A stretch of 64,000 bases of DNA, from the NCBI GenBank assembly GCA_000711775.1, contig ARYC01017122.1, positions 144,972 through 208,971 on the forward strand, given 5' to 3'. Source of the DNA: Oxytricha trifallax. Its lineage: Eukaryota; Ciliophora; Spirotrichea; Sporadotrichida; Oxytrichidae. The translations under genes were made by a program, and so were the position numbers. The notes beneath the pieces were generated by a model, which saw only the letters and a list, made by a program, of their open reading frames with translations, had not been told where the DNA came from and searched no databases. How positions within the stretch are numbered: position 1 is the stretch's first letter; every line of letters starts with the position of its first letter. Below are positions 33,656 to 45,369 of this stretch, piece after piece.

Positions 33656-33868
33656 ATTATTTAATTAAGATAAATTTAATGGAGAAAGTTTGATAAAAAT
33701 GGAAGTCAAACTTTAAAACTTGGAGAAAGTTCTTCCATCTTTCTCTTACTATCTTATTCAGGTTGACCTCCAGTTGGATCTCTCTATTTAATAGTAAAAT
33801 TCTAGTTAGTTTATAATGGATATCCATAATTTTAAATTTCATAAACATTTATAGAAAGTGGAAGCAAG

Positions 33869-34005
33869 ATGGAGTCTATGAATAATGCAATGAAGAGAAT
33901 ACAATCTCAAGAATTGATAGGAAAATTTCTAAGTAAGGACCTCTATAGATATTTGGTAGAGCAAGGTAAACTTTTAACAAATACTAATATATTAACCATA
34001 GTTGG
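33869..34005 (+). pseudogene. TBE copy 3 third gene, 5' part
   Basis: ATG 33869 gives MESMNNAMKRIQSQELIGKF, then LVEQGKLLTNTNILTIVG, where the nested TBE interrupts it. The codons pick up again at 37949 as LFLPSQEG, matching the other copies. Removing the nested TBE at one ATT rejoins the frame. Confidence 0.8.
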
Positions 34006-34176
34006 ATTAAAAACCCCAAAACACCTTAATGAGGTTTATAAGTGCTTTGATTTGTAAGGAATTTGTTAGGAGTTGGGGTAATTTATTAAATGTGAGACTC
34101 AAATTACAAGCTTTTGGGGTCTATTTTTAATGAAGAGTATATAGATTTAGTGTTTAAACTGCGTTATGGATGTGAT

Positions 34177-35114
34177 ATGTATAGTGAATAAATCAAACCA
34201 GTACTGAACTATAAGTCTATTGCACTGCTCTTAAAGCGTAGTCCATCAACTGTTCGCTCTCACTGCTTGAAAGCTGTGTAATTAAAGCAATAATAGCTGA
34301 ATTCTTAGCCTAAGAGGAAGTCAAAGTTTCTATAGAAGCATATTGACTATCTTATTAATGAAAAAACTTTGAAGTATTGGGCTCACTTCTCTCTCGACTA
34401 ACGAGCTATTATGTTTCACCGCCAGTTCCCTGAGTTGAAGATCTCTGCATAATCTGTTGCAAACATTTATAAACGAAACTGTATCTCTTACAAAGGTGTA
34501 AATCGTATCAAGAGAGTTATTGATTTCACTCTGCCATTTTACAACAATTACTTAAATTATATTTATAATTAAATGCAGAGAGCTTAATAGAATAATATTA
34601 AGTTTATTCATGTTGACGAAGCTGTGTTTGCCTTCAACACTTTCATATAGAAGTCTTGGTATAAGAGGCATAGTAATATAGAAGTATATGACTAAAAACT
34701 CAAGGTATAAACAATGGCAATTCTTGGAGGAATTAGCGAGGATGCTGGTTTAGAAACTTATGTTATTCATCCTTGCTCTATTAAGACAGAGCAGTATATA
34801 TAAGTTCTTAGAACAGCTGAGAGAGAAGTACCCTGAATAAGAGATTATACTGTTTGTTGATAATCTTTCTGATCATAAGACTAAAGATGCAAGGAAGAGT
34901 TATGAACAACTAAGAATAACACCAGTGTTCAACGCGCCTTACAGCCCATAGTTTAATTCTACTGGGGTATACTAAAAAGTCATTATAAGAAACTGCTGCT
35001 ATACCACTTGATGCATGACCTACCTATCGATACAGTAGACTTTATTAAAAGCTCAGCAAAGAGAGTAGATAATCAGTTAGCTTAAAAGTGTGCGAAAGAA
35101 GGGAGAGTGAATGA
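34177..35114 (+). pseudogene. TBE copy 4 transposase, damaged near the end
   Basis: A long clean frame from ALLLKRSPSTVRSHCLKAV (helix-turn-helix part) through NRIKRVIDFTLPFYNNYLNY, KFIHVDEAVFAFNTFIQKSW and AILGGISEDAGLETYVIHPC. Two extra bases (TA) after SIKTEQYI shift the frame. The second Asp (FVDNLSDHKTK) is present. About 10 bases are lost where other copies have VIEFYW or KIELYW, removing the catalytic Glu. TGA stop at 35112-35114. Start ATG 34177 (MYSEQIKPVLNYKSIALLL); the frame extends upstream without another ATG. Confidence 0.88.
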
Positions 35115-35154
35115 ATATTGATAAGTTTTGTAGTTAAGTTAATCAATATATAAG

Positions 35155-35811
35155 TCACATTTAAAATTCTTTAGTTGGAGCTGGCTTCTCTTTCTTTTCT
35201 TCTACTTCTTGCTTCCCTCCTCCTAAGTTTCTTCTCTTGCAGCCAGCTACAGCATCTATGTTCATTGACTCTGGAGGCTAAATATTTGAATAAAGTCTCT
35301 TGCTAACTTCATAATTTGTCTGCGACTTTCGCTCTCTGTGAAGCTTGTTCTATTCCTTCATCAAGAAGATGCCAGTACCAGATTTTTCTAAAAAGTTAAT
35401 CAACAAATCTTACTTAAAATAAAAGGGTGCTTATACAGCTTTGATAGCCAGCTCTCACTTATTTGATCCCTTGTTTGTCCTTATCTTCTGAAGAGATGCT
35501 GTACCTTTTCTTATGAGATTCTATCAAGTAATCTCCTTTAATCGTTGCTAGTATCCCAAAGAAATAATTTCTTTCAGGTATTTTATTTGACAACTACTTC
35601 TTAGTAGGGAGGTACTGCGAAACCTCTGAGTCGCTCATAGGATCATCATATAAGTTAGTCACTGAAATCTCTAGATAGTTTCAATGCTTTCTTCTCTTCG
35701 CAGAGTATAGCTCTTAGAAATAAAATTTTAGTACCTTCTATCGTTGGAAGGAACAAACCAACTACATAATCAAGATTAGTTACTATGAGTTGCATCATTT
35801 ATTGACTCCAT
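35155..35811 (-). pseudogene. TBE copy 4 third gene, deleted
   Basis: ATG at 35809-35811 (MESMND...). It ends KAAPTKEF-type just before TGA 35155-35157, as in the 13313 copy. Blocks around FLPTIEG, DDPMSDSEVSQYLP and KKYLKGNYFFGILA are recognisable, but internal deletions break the frame. Function of the family unknown. Confidence 0.7.
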
Positions 35812-36019
35812 CTTGTTTACAGATCTATGAAATGATATTCAAATTTAAGTTTATTGATTTCAATTATTTACCTCTGTATAACTTACTATTTAATATGAGC
35901 ATCCTATAGGAGGTCAACCTCTAAGAAGGATATGGAGAAGGTTATGAGAACTGGTTTCAAACTTGAGAGATTTATATCAATTTCTACTGTTATTGTTCCA
36001 TATTTTTAAATTTAAATTG

Positions 36020-36190
36020 GTACGTACTTAACTAGGAGCAGCTTCAAAAATGCTAGTACTTAATTAGGGGCATTAATTAAAGCTAGTACTTAATAATTAG
36101 GAGCACCCTAATTTTAGTTATAAAATCACAAAATACCTCCTAAAACAGTACGTACTTAATTAGGTGCACCTCCTAAATCGGTACGTACTA
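36020..36190. promoter_or_regulatory. TBE divergent-gene spacer repeats
   Basis: TACTTAATTAGGGGCA, TACTTAATTAGGTGCACC and inverted CTCCTAAA copies, very like 14505-14690, between the third gene and zinc-finger/kinase gene. Confidence 0.5.
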
Positions 36191-36549
36191 TAATCAACAT
36201 ATTATTGAAAGTGAAAATGGTTACTTCCTCACCCATATGTAGAGCTGGATCGTCTCTTAAAACTCATAATTCTTCTCAATACTCTAAGAACTTCACTTGA
36301 AACTTATAGGCTTGCAAAGCTCTCTTATAAGCTCTCAGTTATAGAGGCAGTTTTATAATTTTAAATTAAAATTTAAATATGAGCACTAACATTTTAAGAA
36401 AAATAACAGCACTTCCATCAAACTAATTGAGACTTACCTTTGGCAACAATAAAAAGTGTGATAGCTGTGAGAAGAACTCTCATAAAGAACTACCATAGCT
36501 ATCAATTGAGGTCTCTGTTATTAAAATAAAAATTAATAATAGAAAATAA

Positions 36550-37806
36550 ATGACAAAGAAGTGTGTGGGAGACAGAGAGGAGTAGAAAGGTATTAATGAA
36601 ATTCCTATACAAACTGAAGAAATAGAAGTATACTTTTGTGAGCTGTGTGAGAGAGATTTTGCTCATAAATCAAGCTGGTATAGACATATAAAGGAGCATA
36701 TAGAAGCCAAGCCTACTGTATACTTAAAGCATGACGAAATCGATGGGAAGTATGATTGCTTTGAGTGCCATAAATAGTACTCTCATACAAGAGACTTGAA
36801 GAAACATCTTTTAAAAGCTCACATAAAAAGACATAGAAATTGAAAAGCATGAAGTTGAGTTGAAGCTTCTCAACAAAAGAAAATCGAGGGAATATTCTAA
36901 AGTGACAGTGCCTGAATAAGCTAGTGAATTAGAGTGCGTAAAGAAGGCACGCAACCAACTAACCTCTGAAATCACAAAAATCATGATCAAAATTCAATAC
37001 AAGAAAATACCAGTTCTTGCGTAGATAGATTTAGATACTTCTCTTTAAAGTTATCTTATTCTAGAGGACTTCTTTGATAAGAAAGTTATCAATGATCATC
37101 AATATGCTTACAAGGTTTATCCTTTCAACTATCTCTTAAGTGATGATAAATATTAGATGAAGTTTACTAACGAGTATCAAGTACTCACTCAAGCAAAATT
37201 TAAAGAGTGTAAGTACTGAAACAAGCTTGATGCTGTTCTACTCTCCAAAGATCATGCTGCTTTCAGACTCCCACTCTATGAATGACCCTCAGAGATTTCA
37301 TTAGTGATAAAAGGAATCATAAGTAGCTTGCTTTGATAGCAACTTAAACCTTAAAAGGCATAAGAGAGTTATATAAGTTAGGCTTTGTTCACAGAGATTT
37401 GAAGCCTGAGAATAGAATGATAAACTTATCACCTGTAAGAGTGACAATTATTGACTTCAAAAGAGCATTAACAGTGGCAGTATCAAGGCTAGGAAGTGTA
37501 ATGGGAACTCTAGGCTATTATCCAGAAAGAGAAAACTGGAGAGATAGAGACTTACAGTGGGATGTGTGGGCAATGGCAGCAATAATAATAGAGTTCAATA
37601 TGCCTCGCAACGATTACTAATCTACAAGGTGTGAAAAAGATGCGAAGCAAAGAATAAATCAATTTATAGATAAAACAAGAGTATCTCAAGCAATGAAATA
37701 GATGGCAGAGTAAGTAATAATCATGTCAAACCCACGATCAGACATATCGAGAGAGTAAATAGAAATGGTGATTGAGTAAAATAAACTAGAGACCTCTTCC
37801 ACATGA
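36550..37806 (+). pseudogene. TBE zinc-finger/kinase, best-preserved 5' end
   Basis: ATG 36550 starts MTKKCVGDREEQKGINEIP. Finger 1 is YFCELCERDFAHKSSWYRHI, finger 2 YDCFECHKQYSHTRDLKKHL (both C2H2, residues about 35-95). After a short frame slip comes the kinase: [14 protein letters not shown] (catalytic Asp and Asn), VTIIDFKRAL (Lys where DFG has Gly), GTLGYYPERENWRDRDLQWD, VWAMAAIIIEF. One TGA (CKY*NKL) and a one-base loss before MTLRDF keep it from being intact. Stop TGA 37804-37806. Probably binds TBE DNA through the fingers; the kinase substrate is unknown. Confidence 0.85.
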
Positions 37807-37948
37807 TCCAAAAGTGCATTTTTAGTAATTAAATTAAATACATTTACTATATATTTCGCATTAAAACTTATTAATAACCCCCAACCCCTAACAAATTCCC
37901 TACAAATCAAAGCACTTATAAACCTCATTAAGGGGTTTTGGGATTTCG

Positions 37949-38597
37949 ATTGTTCTTGCCATCTCAGGAAGGAGCAAAAATATAATTCTTAAAAGCTTTA
38001 CTAAGTGAAGAGAAGAAAGCTTTTAAGACCAATAAAATAAAGATGATTGAGATACCTAACTACCCTGAAATCTCATGGACAAACCTGTATGATGATGCTA
38101 TGAGTGATCCAGATGTTGCTCTGTACCTTACCAACAAAGTTACAACTCTCAAATAAGTTACCAGAGAGAAACTTCTTCTTTGGAGATCTTGGAGCTCTAA
38201 AATTAGAGTACTTAAGTGAATTAATTTAAGAAGCTCACAAGAAACGCTACAGCAACTCTCCTGAAGAGAAAGAGAAGCAGGGAATAAAAATCAGTGACTC
38301 GTGGCTGTAGGAACTGCAGAAGCATCCATTCATCTCAAGTAAGCATAGACTTTTAACTTTATAGAAAAGCCTGATACTGCCATAAACTTGATGAAAGAGC
38401 GCAGCAAATTAAACAGAGAGATAAAGTCTTAAGTTTAGCATAAATTGAGTAAGAGAATCTTCAAAGATTTCTAAAAGCCAGACGAGATGAATATAGATGC
38501 AAGAGCTGGCAAAGAGAAGAAACTTAGGCCCAAGCAAGCATTAAGAGGATGAAAGAAAGAGAAGCCAAATCCCTTTACGTGCAAATTTAATATGTGA
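37949..38597 (+). pseudogene. TBE copy 3 third gene, 3' part
   Basis: Continues from 34005: LFLPSQEG, then EEKKAFKTNKIKMIEIPNYP and NLYDDAMSDPDVALYL. A one-base change shifts the frame to SNKLPERNFFFGDLGALK, and EAHKKRYSNSPEEKEKQGIK, then MNIDARAGKEKKLRPKQA. Ends KFNM with TGA 38595-38597. The next gene (transposase) converges on it. Confidence 0.72.
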
Positions 38598-38603
38598 ACT
38601 TAT

Positions 38604-39638
38604 TCATTCGTTTAAGTCTAAAGCTTATTTATATACGCAAAATCTCCCTTCTCTTGCGCATACTTTTGCTTTCTCATCGCTGACTCTCTTAGCAGCACTC
38701 TTAATAAAATCGACTGTATCTATCTTTAAATCATGCATCAGATGGTAGAGCAGCAATTTCTTGTAGTGGCCTTTTAATAGTCCCCAATATAGTTCAATTT
38801 TATTGAGCTGAGGGCTATAAGGAACATTAAATACAGGTGTTATGTTTAGCCTTTCATATTCTCTCCTTGAGTCTTTAGTTTTATGGACAGGTAAGTTATC
38901 AAGAAACAGAATATTCTCTTAGTCTGCGTACTTATCTCTGGGCTATTGCAAAATTTTAATATATTATTCAGTCTTAATAGAGCTAGAGTGGATAACATAT
39001 GTCTCAAGCCCACTATCTTCACTGATTTCACCAAGGATTGCATGAGTTTATACCTTAACCTTTTGATCATAAAATTCTATGTTGCTGTACCTATTATATG
39101 AAAGTATTAAACACGTGAATACTGCTTCATCACCTTGTATAAACTTGATGTTAATAGTAATAGCCCTCTGCATTTAATCGAATATATAATTCAAATTAGT
39201 CTTATAAAATGGATCATTAAAATCATTCACTCTCTTAATGCGATTGACTGTCTTGTAAGATATTCCATTCTTTTTATATATGTTCGCTATAGATTAAGCA
39301 GAGATATGAAGCTCAGGAAATTGGCGATGAATCATCACAGCTCTCTAGGCCAGAGAAAAGTGAGCCCAGTATTTAATAGTTTAATCATAAATTAGATAAT
39401 CGATATGCTACTAGAATTTTAAAGGTCTTTTAGGCTTAGAATTAAGATGCTATCTCTTTAAATTCAATGCTAATAGACATTGATACCTACCAGTATCAGG
39501 AGATTTATGGAGCAGTCTTGCAATAGATGTATAATTCAGAACAGGCTAGAGTTATTCACTATATTCATCACATCCATAACGCAACTTAAACAATAAATCT
39601 ATATACTCGCTGTCATAAACTTACCCCAAACCTCGCAT
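38604..39638 (-). CDS. TBE copy 3 transposase, intact (344 aa)
   Basis: ATG at 39636-39638 (MRGLGQVYDSEYIDLLFKLR) to TGA 38604-38606 is 1035 bases with no TGA inside. N-terminal helix-turn-helix (IARLLHKSPDTGRYQC), then TVNRIKRVNDF. Catalytic residues: Asp in IQGDEAVF, Asp in LFLDNLPVHKTK, Glu in QLNKIELYWGLLKGHY, the DDE order of the Tc1/mariner-IS630 group. The size fits the roughly 42-kDa transposase known for TBEs. It would bind the element ends and cut and join DNA in the nucleus. This is the only copy here readable end to end, in an element whose other genes are broken. Confidence 0.9.
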
Positions 39639-39779
39639 ATACTCACTTAAATTACTAATATTTAAACATTAAACCCCTACATAAACCCTATTAAGACCCT
39701 AATAAAGTATGCACTAATAGTCTACTTTCATCAATAAAAAACTAAATCAAACTACTGAAGGGGTTTTGGGGTTTTGAAT

Positions 39780-40132
39780 ATGGTGCTGTGATAACTTTTA
39801 TTTTCTTGCAAGATTTTTTCAAGTGCCTGAGTTATAATGCTAAACAGCTATCTAGCTATGGTACCTAATAGTTGAGGCACTCTTGCACCGGATCCTTGAT
39901 ATAACTGCATATTTCAGTATTTGTTCGACTTAGTCTATATGAATACTTGTACCATACCTAAGTTTAAGCAGTAAATATAAATATTTCTCATAAAAATAGA
40001 CCCAAAATTTCGCTAATATATATTTCTCATTTTGCAATTTGACTTAATTTCTCTACTAACCCCAATAAGACCCCAACTATACCCTACAAATTAAAGCACT
40101 TATAAAACTCATTATAGGGTTTTGGGGTTTTG
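39780..40132 (+). mobile_element. truncated TBE end
   Basis: The right terminus AGGGTTTTGGGGTTTTG ends at 40132 followed by AAT. The adjoining sequence matches the left-end type of copies 1 and 4 (TTATAAGTGCTTT...) in reverse, plus an N-terminal transposase remnant near 39850-39980. The rest of the element is missing. Confidence 0.75.
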
Positions 40133-40532
40133 AATATTTAAGAGTCTTATCATTCATAAGATAATCAATATTTTGCTGCTAAAATTTTAATAGTCTCTAA
40201 GGCTTAGAATTTAGATCCTATCTCTTTAAATTATATGCCAATAGACAGTGAGACCTAACAGTAGCAGGATATTTATGTAGCAGCCTTGGTATAGATGTGT
40301 AATTTAGAATAGGTCTAAGTTGATCACTATATTCATCACATCTATAACGCAACTTAAACAATAAATCTATATACTAAATGTCATAAAATGACCCCAAACT
40401 TCGCATATTTTCACTTAAATTACTAATAATTAAACATTAAACCCTAATAAAACCCTAAAAAGTATGCACTAATAGTCTACTTTTATCAATAAAAAAACTC
40501 AATAAAACTATTGAAGGGGTTTTGGGGCTTTG
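40133..40532 (+). mobile_element. second truncated TBE end
   Basis: Matches the transposase N-terminus and right end of copy 3 (39370-39776) almost base for base in places. Ends GGGGTTTTGGGGCTTTG at 40532, then AAT. Probably a TBE whose body was replaced or deleted by the insertion ending at 40132. Confidence 0.75.
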
Positions 40533-40535
40533 AAT

Positions 40536-41187
40536 GTACCTACATATCCTAAGTTCATGTTTTTTAAGATTAATAACATGTTCAATCAAACTTAAATCTT
40601 AAAAATTCACTTTTTCTATTTTATTATAATTTTAATAGATTGTTTTTCATTAGCTTTAAGTATACATTTTGTATCAATGAAAGTTTAACTTTAATACTCT
40701 AAAACTTAAACATCATTTTTCTTATATTCTATTTCTCCTTAATAGCTTTAAATGTAGTCAATATAGTTATAGTATTAATGATTATAAAAACTAATAATTA
40801 TTAATAGTTTTAGATTTTTAAGTCATCACAATTAACTGAATCAATTAATTTATTTTTTTTAAAAATAAAATTTCCAATTTTCTTTTCATTAATTTAAATA
40901 CAACTTAGTTGAAAAAGAACTTTGAAATTTAATTATATTTTTCATTAAAAACACCAAAAACTCTTTAGTGGTTTTCTATGTGTTTTTAATGGCATAGGTT
41001 ATATTGTGGATTTAGTTTCTTTTGGGAGGTAAGGTAGCATCATTTTATTGCAGATTTAAATAAAATAATTTTTGCATAAACCTTTTATTCAACACTTTAG
41101 CATGCTCATGTTAAGATATAAGTTTGGATTCTTTGTTAGAATAATTACAAACTTAAGTAATTTTTTTTTTAAATATTTAAATTTTAG
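40536..41187. other. AT-rich spacer
   Basis: No coding frame recognised. Confidence 0.4.
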
Positions 41188-41844
41188 GGAAGGGCACTAA
41201 GTTGGTGGCAAAATTTTTTTGAAAACCTAAGTTAGTGGCAATCATTAAATTTCAAAATTCACCAAAATTATAAGTCTGTGGTAAAATAATAATTTTTCTT
41301 TTTTTAATTGGGAATCATTAAATACCCAATAAATATGAAAATTTATACACATTCTAAAATAAAGCTCAATCATAACAATGCACTAGACGGACACTGTTTC
41401 ACTTATAAAAATTTTCAGAAATATCTTATATTATTAGATATCGAATTTTTTGCAAATAAAAATATAACTTTATGAATCTTAATATGAATATGATCACATT
41501 TTAAATTATTCTATATCATACTTCAATTTAACTTTTTCCAAAGTGTCATTATTCGCCATTGTGATAATATTCTCATAAAGATTCATAAAGTTATATTTTT
41601 ATTTCCAAAAAAAATCGATATATAAGTTAACAAGATATTTCTGAAAATTTTGAAAGTAAAAAAGTGTCTATCAATTGTTTAAGACGTTACGATGGAGTTT
41701 TATTTTAGAATGTGTATAAATTTTCATATTTATTGAGGTATTTAATGATTCCCAAATAAAAAAAGGAAAATTATTATTTTACCACAGACTTATAATTTTG
41801 GTGTATTTTAATAATTAATGATTGCCACCGACTTAAATACCCCC
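41188..41844. mobile_element. foldback element, about 657 bp
   Basis: Two long arms: AAGTTGGTGGCA...AATCATTAAATTTC, CACCAAAATTATAAGTCTGT and further in AATATAACTTTATGAATCTT, each present again in inverse order on the right. Ends are GGG.A.. / ...ACCCCC. Spacer near 41470-41560. Target duplication not clear. No coding. Confidence 0.7.
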
Positions 41845-41849
41845 ATTAT

Positions 41850-43432
41850 TTCTATTTAGCAATAATCTTTATCAATCTATTAAGAAGTTGAATGTATCAA
41901 TTATTACTTGTAATATAACATTAATGACAAAACTATCTTTAAAATTTTAAGATTCAATGAATTATTTGCTGATCCTAAACTTCCATCAAGTTTCTGATGT
42001 GATATAAGAGTTTATTTTTAGACAGCTTTGATTAAATATAAGTTGAGAAAGATGATAAATAGAAAATATGAATGAAAAAAAAGATTTTTAAGAAATTTTA
42101 TGCTTAATTTCTGCTTTTTTTATAGTAAAATGAGCATAAATATATTTTTGATTTTAGCTCTTGTTTTTCTATCATCTATAATAATTAAGCCTAGGGGTCA
42201 ACTTAATTTTTAATATGGAAAAGAAGTTGGAGTTTTAAACATGGTCGTAGAATGATTTTTTACCTTGTAATTTCTGTTAAATTTTCTTAATAAGTTATTA
42301 TTAAATTAAATATCACCTAATTTATACAATAATTAATTAAAAAGACACCGACCACAACAACCACTAATAATAAAAACAGAGCAATAAAACGAACAATAGA
42401 AATTATTTAAATAAAGCAATTATAGTAAAAAATGAAACATAAAAATAATTTGATAAGATTAAATCTATATAATGAAATAATTAGAACATAACATTTTAAT
42501 GAATTTTTTTATCACTAAAACTTTAGTAAATAAATTTTCAACCATTATAATAACATTTTAAAAGACTCTATCATTCAAAATAAAATTAACGAGGAAAAAA
42601 CTTCAATCCCAGATATTACTTGGATCAATCAAAACACATATAAACTACTGATGAGATACTGGGGATTTGATTATATTTTCAATTTTGTTTAAGATTACCT
42701 CAAAATGAAGGGAGTATAAATAAAAAAATTTGCTTATTTTAATTAATGTTTTATAAAGTAAATCAGTGTAATAAAAATTATATATATCCTTATAATTAAC
42801 TTTAATTAAGTGATTTATGTAATAATGTGAAATGCTTTTTTTTAAATTTCAACATTTTATTTTTATTGTATATATTATAATCTTAAATAATTTTATGCTG
42901 TCTTATTTTCCTTTCCATTATTTTAAAATTATGTGTCTGTCCTGACAAAAAAATGATATTTAAATGTTTAATTAAGAATAAAAATATTTTTAAAAAATCC
43001 TATTAGAAAATAAACAAGGATTATATAATTTTTCAGATTTTTCTTTAAAATATAATTAATTTTTAAATTCTAATTAAATTTAACAATTTACAAAATAATA
43101 AACATATAAATTTTAACCTATAAAATATTTAAATTTTAATTAAATAAATTTGCATAATAAATAAATTTTAAATACTGACGTATTATTACTCAAATCACTT
43201 AATTTAAAGAATTATAAATATTTTTTCAAATAAATTATCTTAAAAAAATTTAAATGTATCAAAAGTTTTAACTTTCTCTATATTTATAAACCTAAATTTT
43301 ACCAAAAAGTAAGTACAAAAATAAATCTTTATAATTATAAATTATAGAAAATTAAACAATTATTTATGTACATTTTTAATAGTACTAATATTTCTATCTA
43401 AAGCCTATATATGAAATGCTACTATTATTAAA
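41850..43432. other. AT-rich spacer
   Basis: About 1.6 kb with no coding frame I trust, ending at TA before the 8.1-kb element. Confidence 0.4.
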
Positions 43433-43434
43433 TA

Positions 43435-43590
43435 TTGTAGGAATACAATCGAAATTGGTAAAATATTATTAAATAAATTAATATTAAATCATATTAGTGG
43501 CAGTAAAGTTGGCCAATTTAAATTATTTTGGGCTGATTCGATAGAGAATTAAAAATTATTCTGACATTATTTCGTAAGTTTAATATATAA
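43435..43590 (+). repeat. left terminal inverted repeat of the 8.1-kb element
   Basis: TTGTAGGAATACAATCGAAA, then AGTGGCAGTAAAGTTGGCCA and TTTTGGGCTGATTCGATAGA. The inverse of 51370-51537 follows the same order of blocks. Confidence 0.85.
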
Positions 43591-45022
43591 GTTTAAATTA
43601 ATTAATAAAATAAATCACACTGAAATGAATATTTAAAACACACTAACAATCACAACTACTGCAGCATGCAATATTTTAATTCAAAGATCTATACATTATA
43701 TCAAACTTAAAAACTTTTTTTATTTCTTCTTCTCCATATATCCTTTAATAAGTAAGAAAGGTCTCCAGCTTTTGATGATGCAATCTTTTAAGCCTTGCCC
43801 AAAACATTGTCTAGGAGTCTACCACTCTTTAAAAAACAATGCCATTCTGCTATCCCGAAGTTCTACTTCATCTTCCAATCATTTAGTATAATAATCCTTC
43901 GGATGAGATAAAAGAAGCCAAAAGTACTATAGCGTCAACTTGGAACTTTGTGTCGACTCCTCTTCCATGCTCAATCGGGAGAAAGAGTATCCCTTTATCT
44001 TTATCTTTGGTCGTAATCAAGAAGTTGGGTTCAGCTATTAAGTAAGTTAGTACCCCCAATTTCATTTGCACAAGTGGTTTAACTTCAAGTTTATTTTATT
44101 TAGAGTAGATGAGGATGAGTGGTGCATTGTTTTTATGTTAATCAATAACTTTTAATATAACGTCTGAAAGGATCACTGTATTCTTCACACATACCATCTA
44201 ACAACTGTCTTCTTCAATTTTCCCCAGAGCTGCTTGTCTTTACGATGAAAATTTCATCTCACCAATATTTTCAAACATATTTTGGAAAAGATATTTGTAA
44301 CAACTAGAGTTTGTAGCAGAAAAAATAAAAATAATATTGTTTTGTAGTGCCCACAAACCTGTAATTGACTTGCCAAGAGAATAAAATGACATCTGTTCAA
44401 GCACACTGTCATACTCATCTGTTCCGACCGAGACCCGTACCCCCCCGTACCCCTCTTCTAAAAAGTACCCCCTTCACACCCGTACCCCCCGTACCCTCCA
44501 TTCCCCCGTACCCTCCATACCCCCCATTCCCCCCTTAAAATCCCTCATTTCATATGAAATTTTTTATCCACGCAGTCTGAATCGATTTCCTTCATGACAT
44601 CTCGTCATCATATATAGATAATTTTTTATATGAAATATCATAAATTTTTGAAAATTTATTCTTTGCTTAATAACCCATAATAGCATATTAATTTCATTTT
44701 TTTTAATTTTTCAACTCTCGCCATTATTTTTGAGTACATGCTCTCATAGGAAATTATTTATTTTATGAGTAACACATTGATAAACATAATTTTATTTTAT
44801 TTATTTATAAAGTACTTGCTATAATTCTTAATATCTTTTGGTAATGGCCCCTTGCGATGGCCGCTAAATGTTTTTTCTATATTTTTCTTAAATGTTCTAA
44901 AAATCATTAAAATATCAAAGTATCTTGTCATAAGTCATTAATAAGCTCCAATATGACTTATAAAAGTAGTCTATAACAACAAAAAATATAATAACTTTTA
45001 TCAATAACATCATAAAATACAT

Positions 45023-45298
45023 TCAATTTTGAAATAATATTACTAATTTTGTTAAATATTTTATGATTATTATATTTATTTTTTCACAAATTTATATTCT
45101 AAAATCATGATTAGATGTTATTATTCCGACAAATACAATCATTTAACTTAATGATCTAAAAGATGACATAAAACATTAATGTTTTGTCGGAATAATAACA
45201 TCTAATCATTATATTAGAATATAAATTTGTGAAATAATAAATATAATAATCATAAAATATTTTAAAAAATTAGTAATTTTATTTCAAAATTGAATGTG
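45023..45298. repeat. inner palindrome
   Basis: Arms starting ATTCAATTTTGAAATAATAT and containing AGATGTTATTATTCCGACAA, inverted around about 45140. Nested within the larger foldback; possibly an earlier or later insertion. Confidence 0.7.
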
Positions 45299-45369
45299 AT
45301 GATGAATGATTTAAAATCATATAAATTTTAACATATCACTGTTTAATACTAAAATCAAACCATCAATCT

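Larger units (their letters stand above)
34009..37948 (+). mobile_element. TBE transposon, copy 4, nested in copy 3
   Basis: Left end AAAAACCCCAAAACACC, right end GGGGTTTTGGGATTTCG, both lightly mutated. Exact ATT duplications at 34006-34008 and 37949-37951. Length 3.94 kb. Order transposase (+), third gene (-), kinase (+), the opposite orientation to its host TBE. Confidence 0.93.
31731..39776 (+). mobile_element. TBE transposon, copy 3, host of a nested TBE
   Basis: Left end CAAAACCCCCAAAACCCC, right end GGGGTTTTGGGGTTTTG, flanked by ATT (31728-31730) and AAT (39777-39779). Order kinase (-), third gene (+), transposase (-). A second TBE sits in the third gene at 34009-37948; removing it leaves about 4.1 kb. 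Its transposase gene is intact. Confidence 0.93.
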
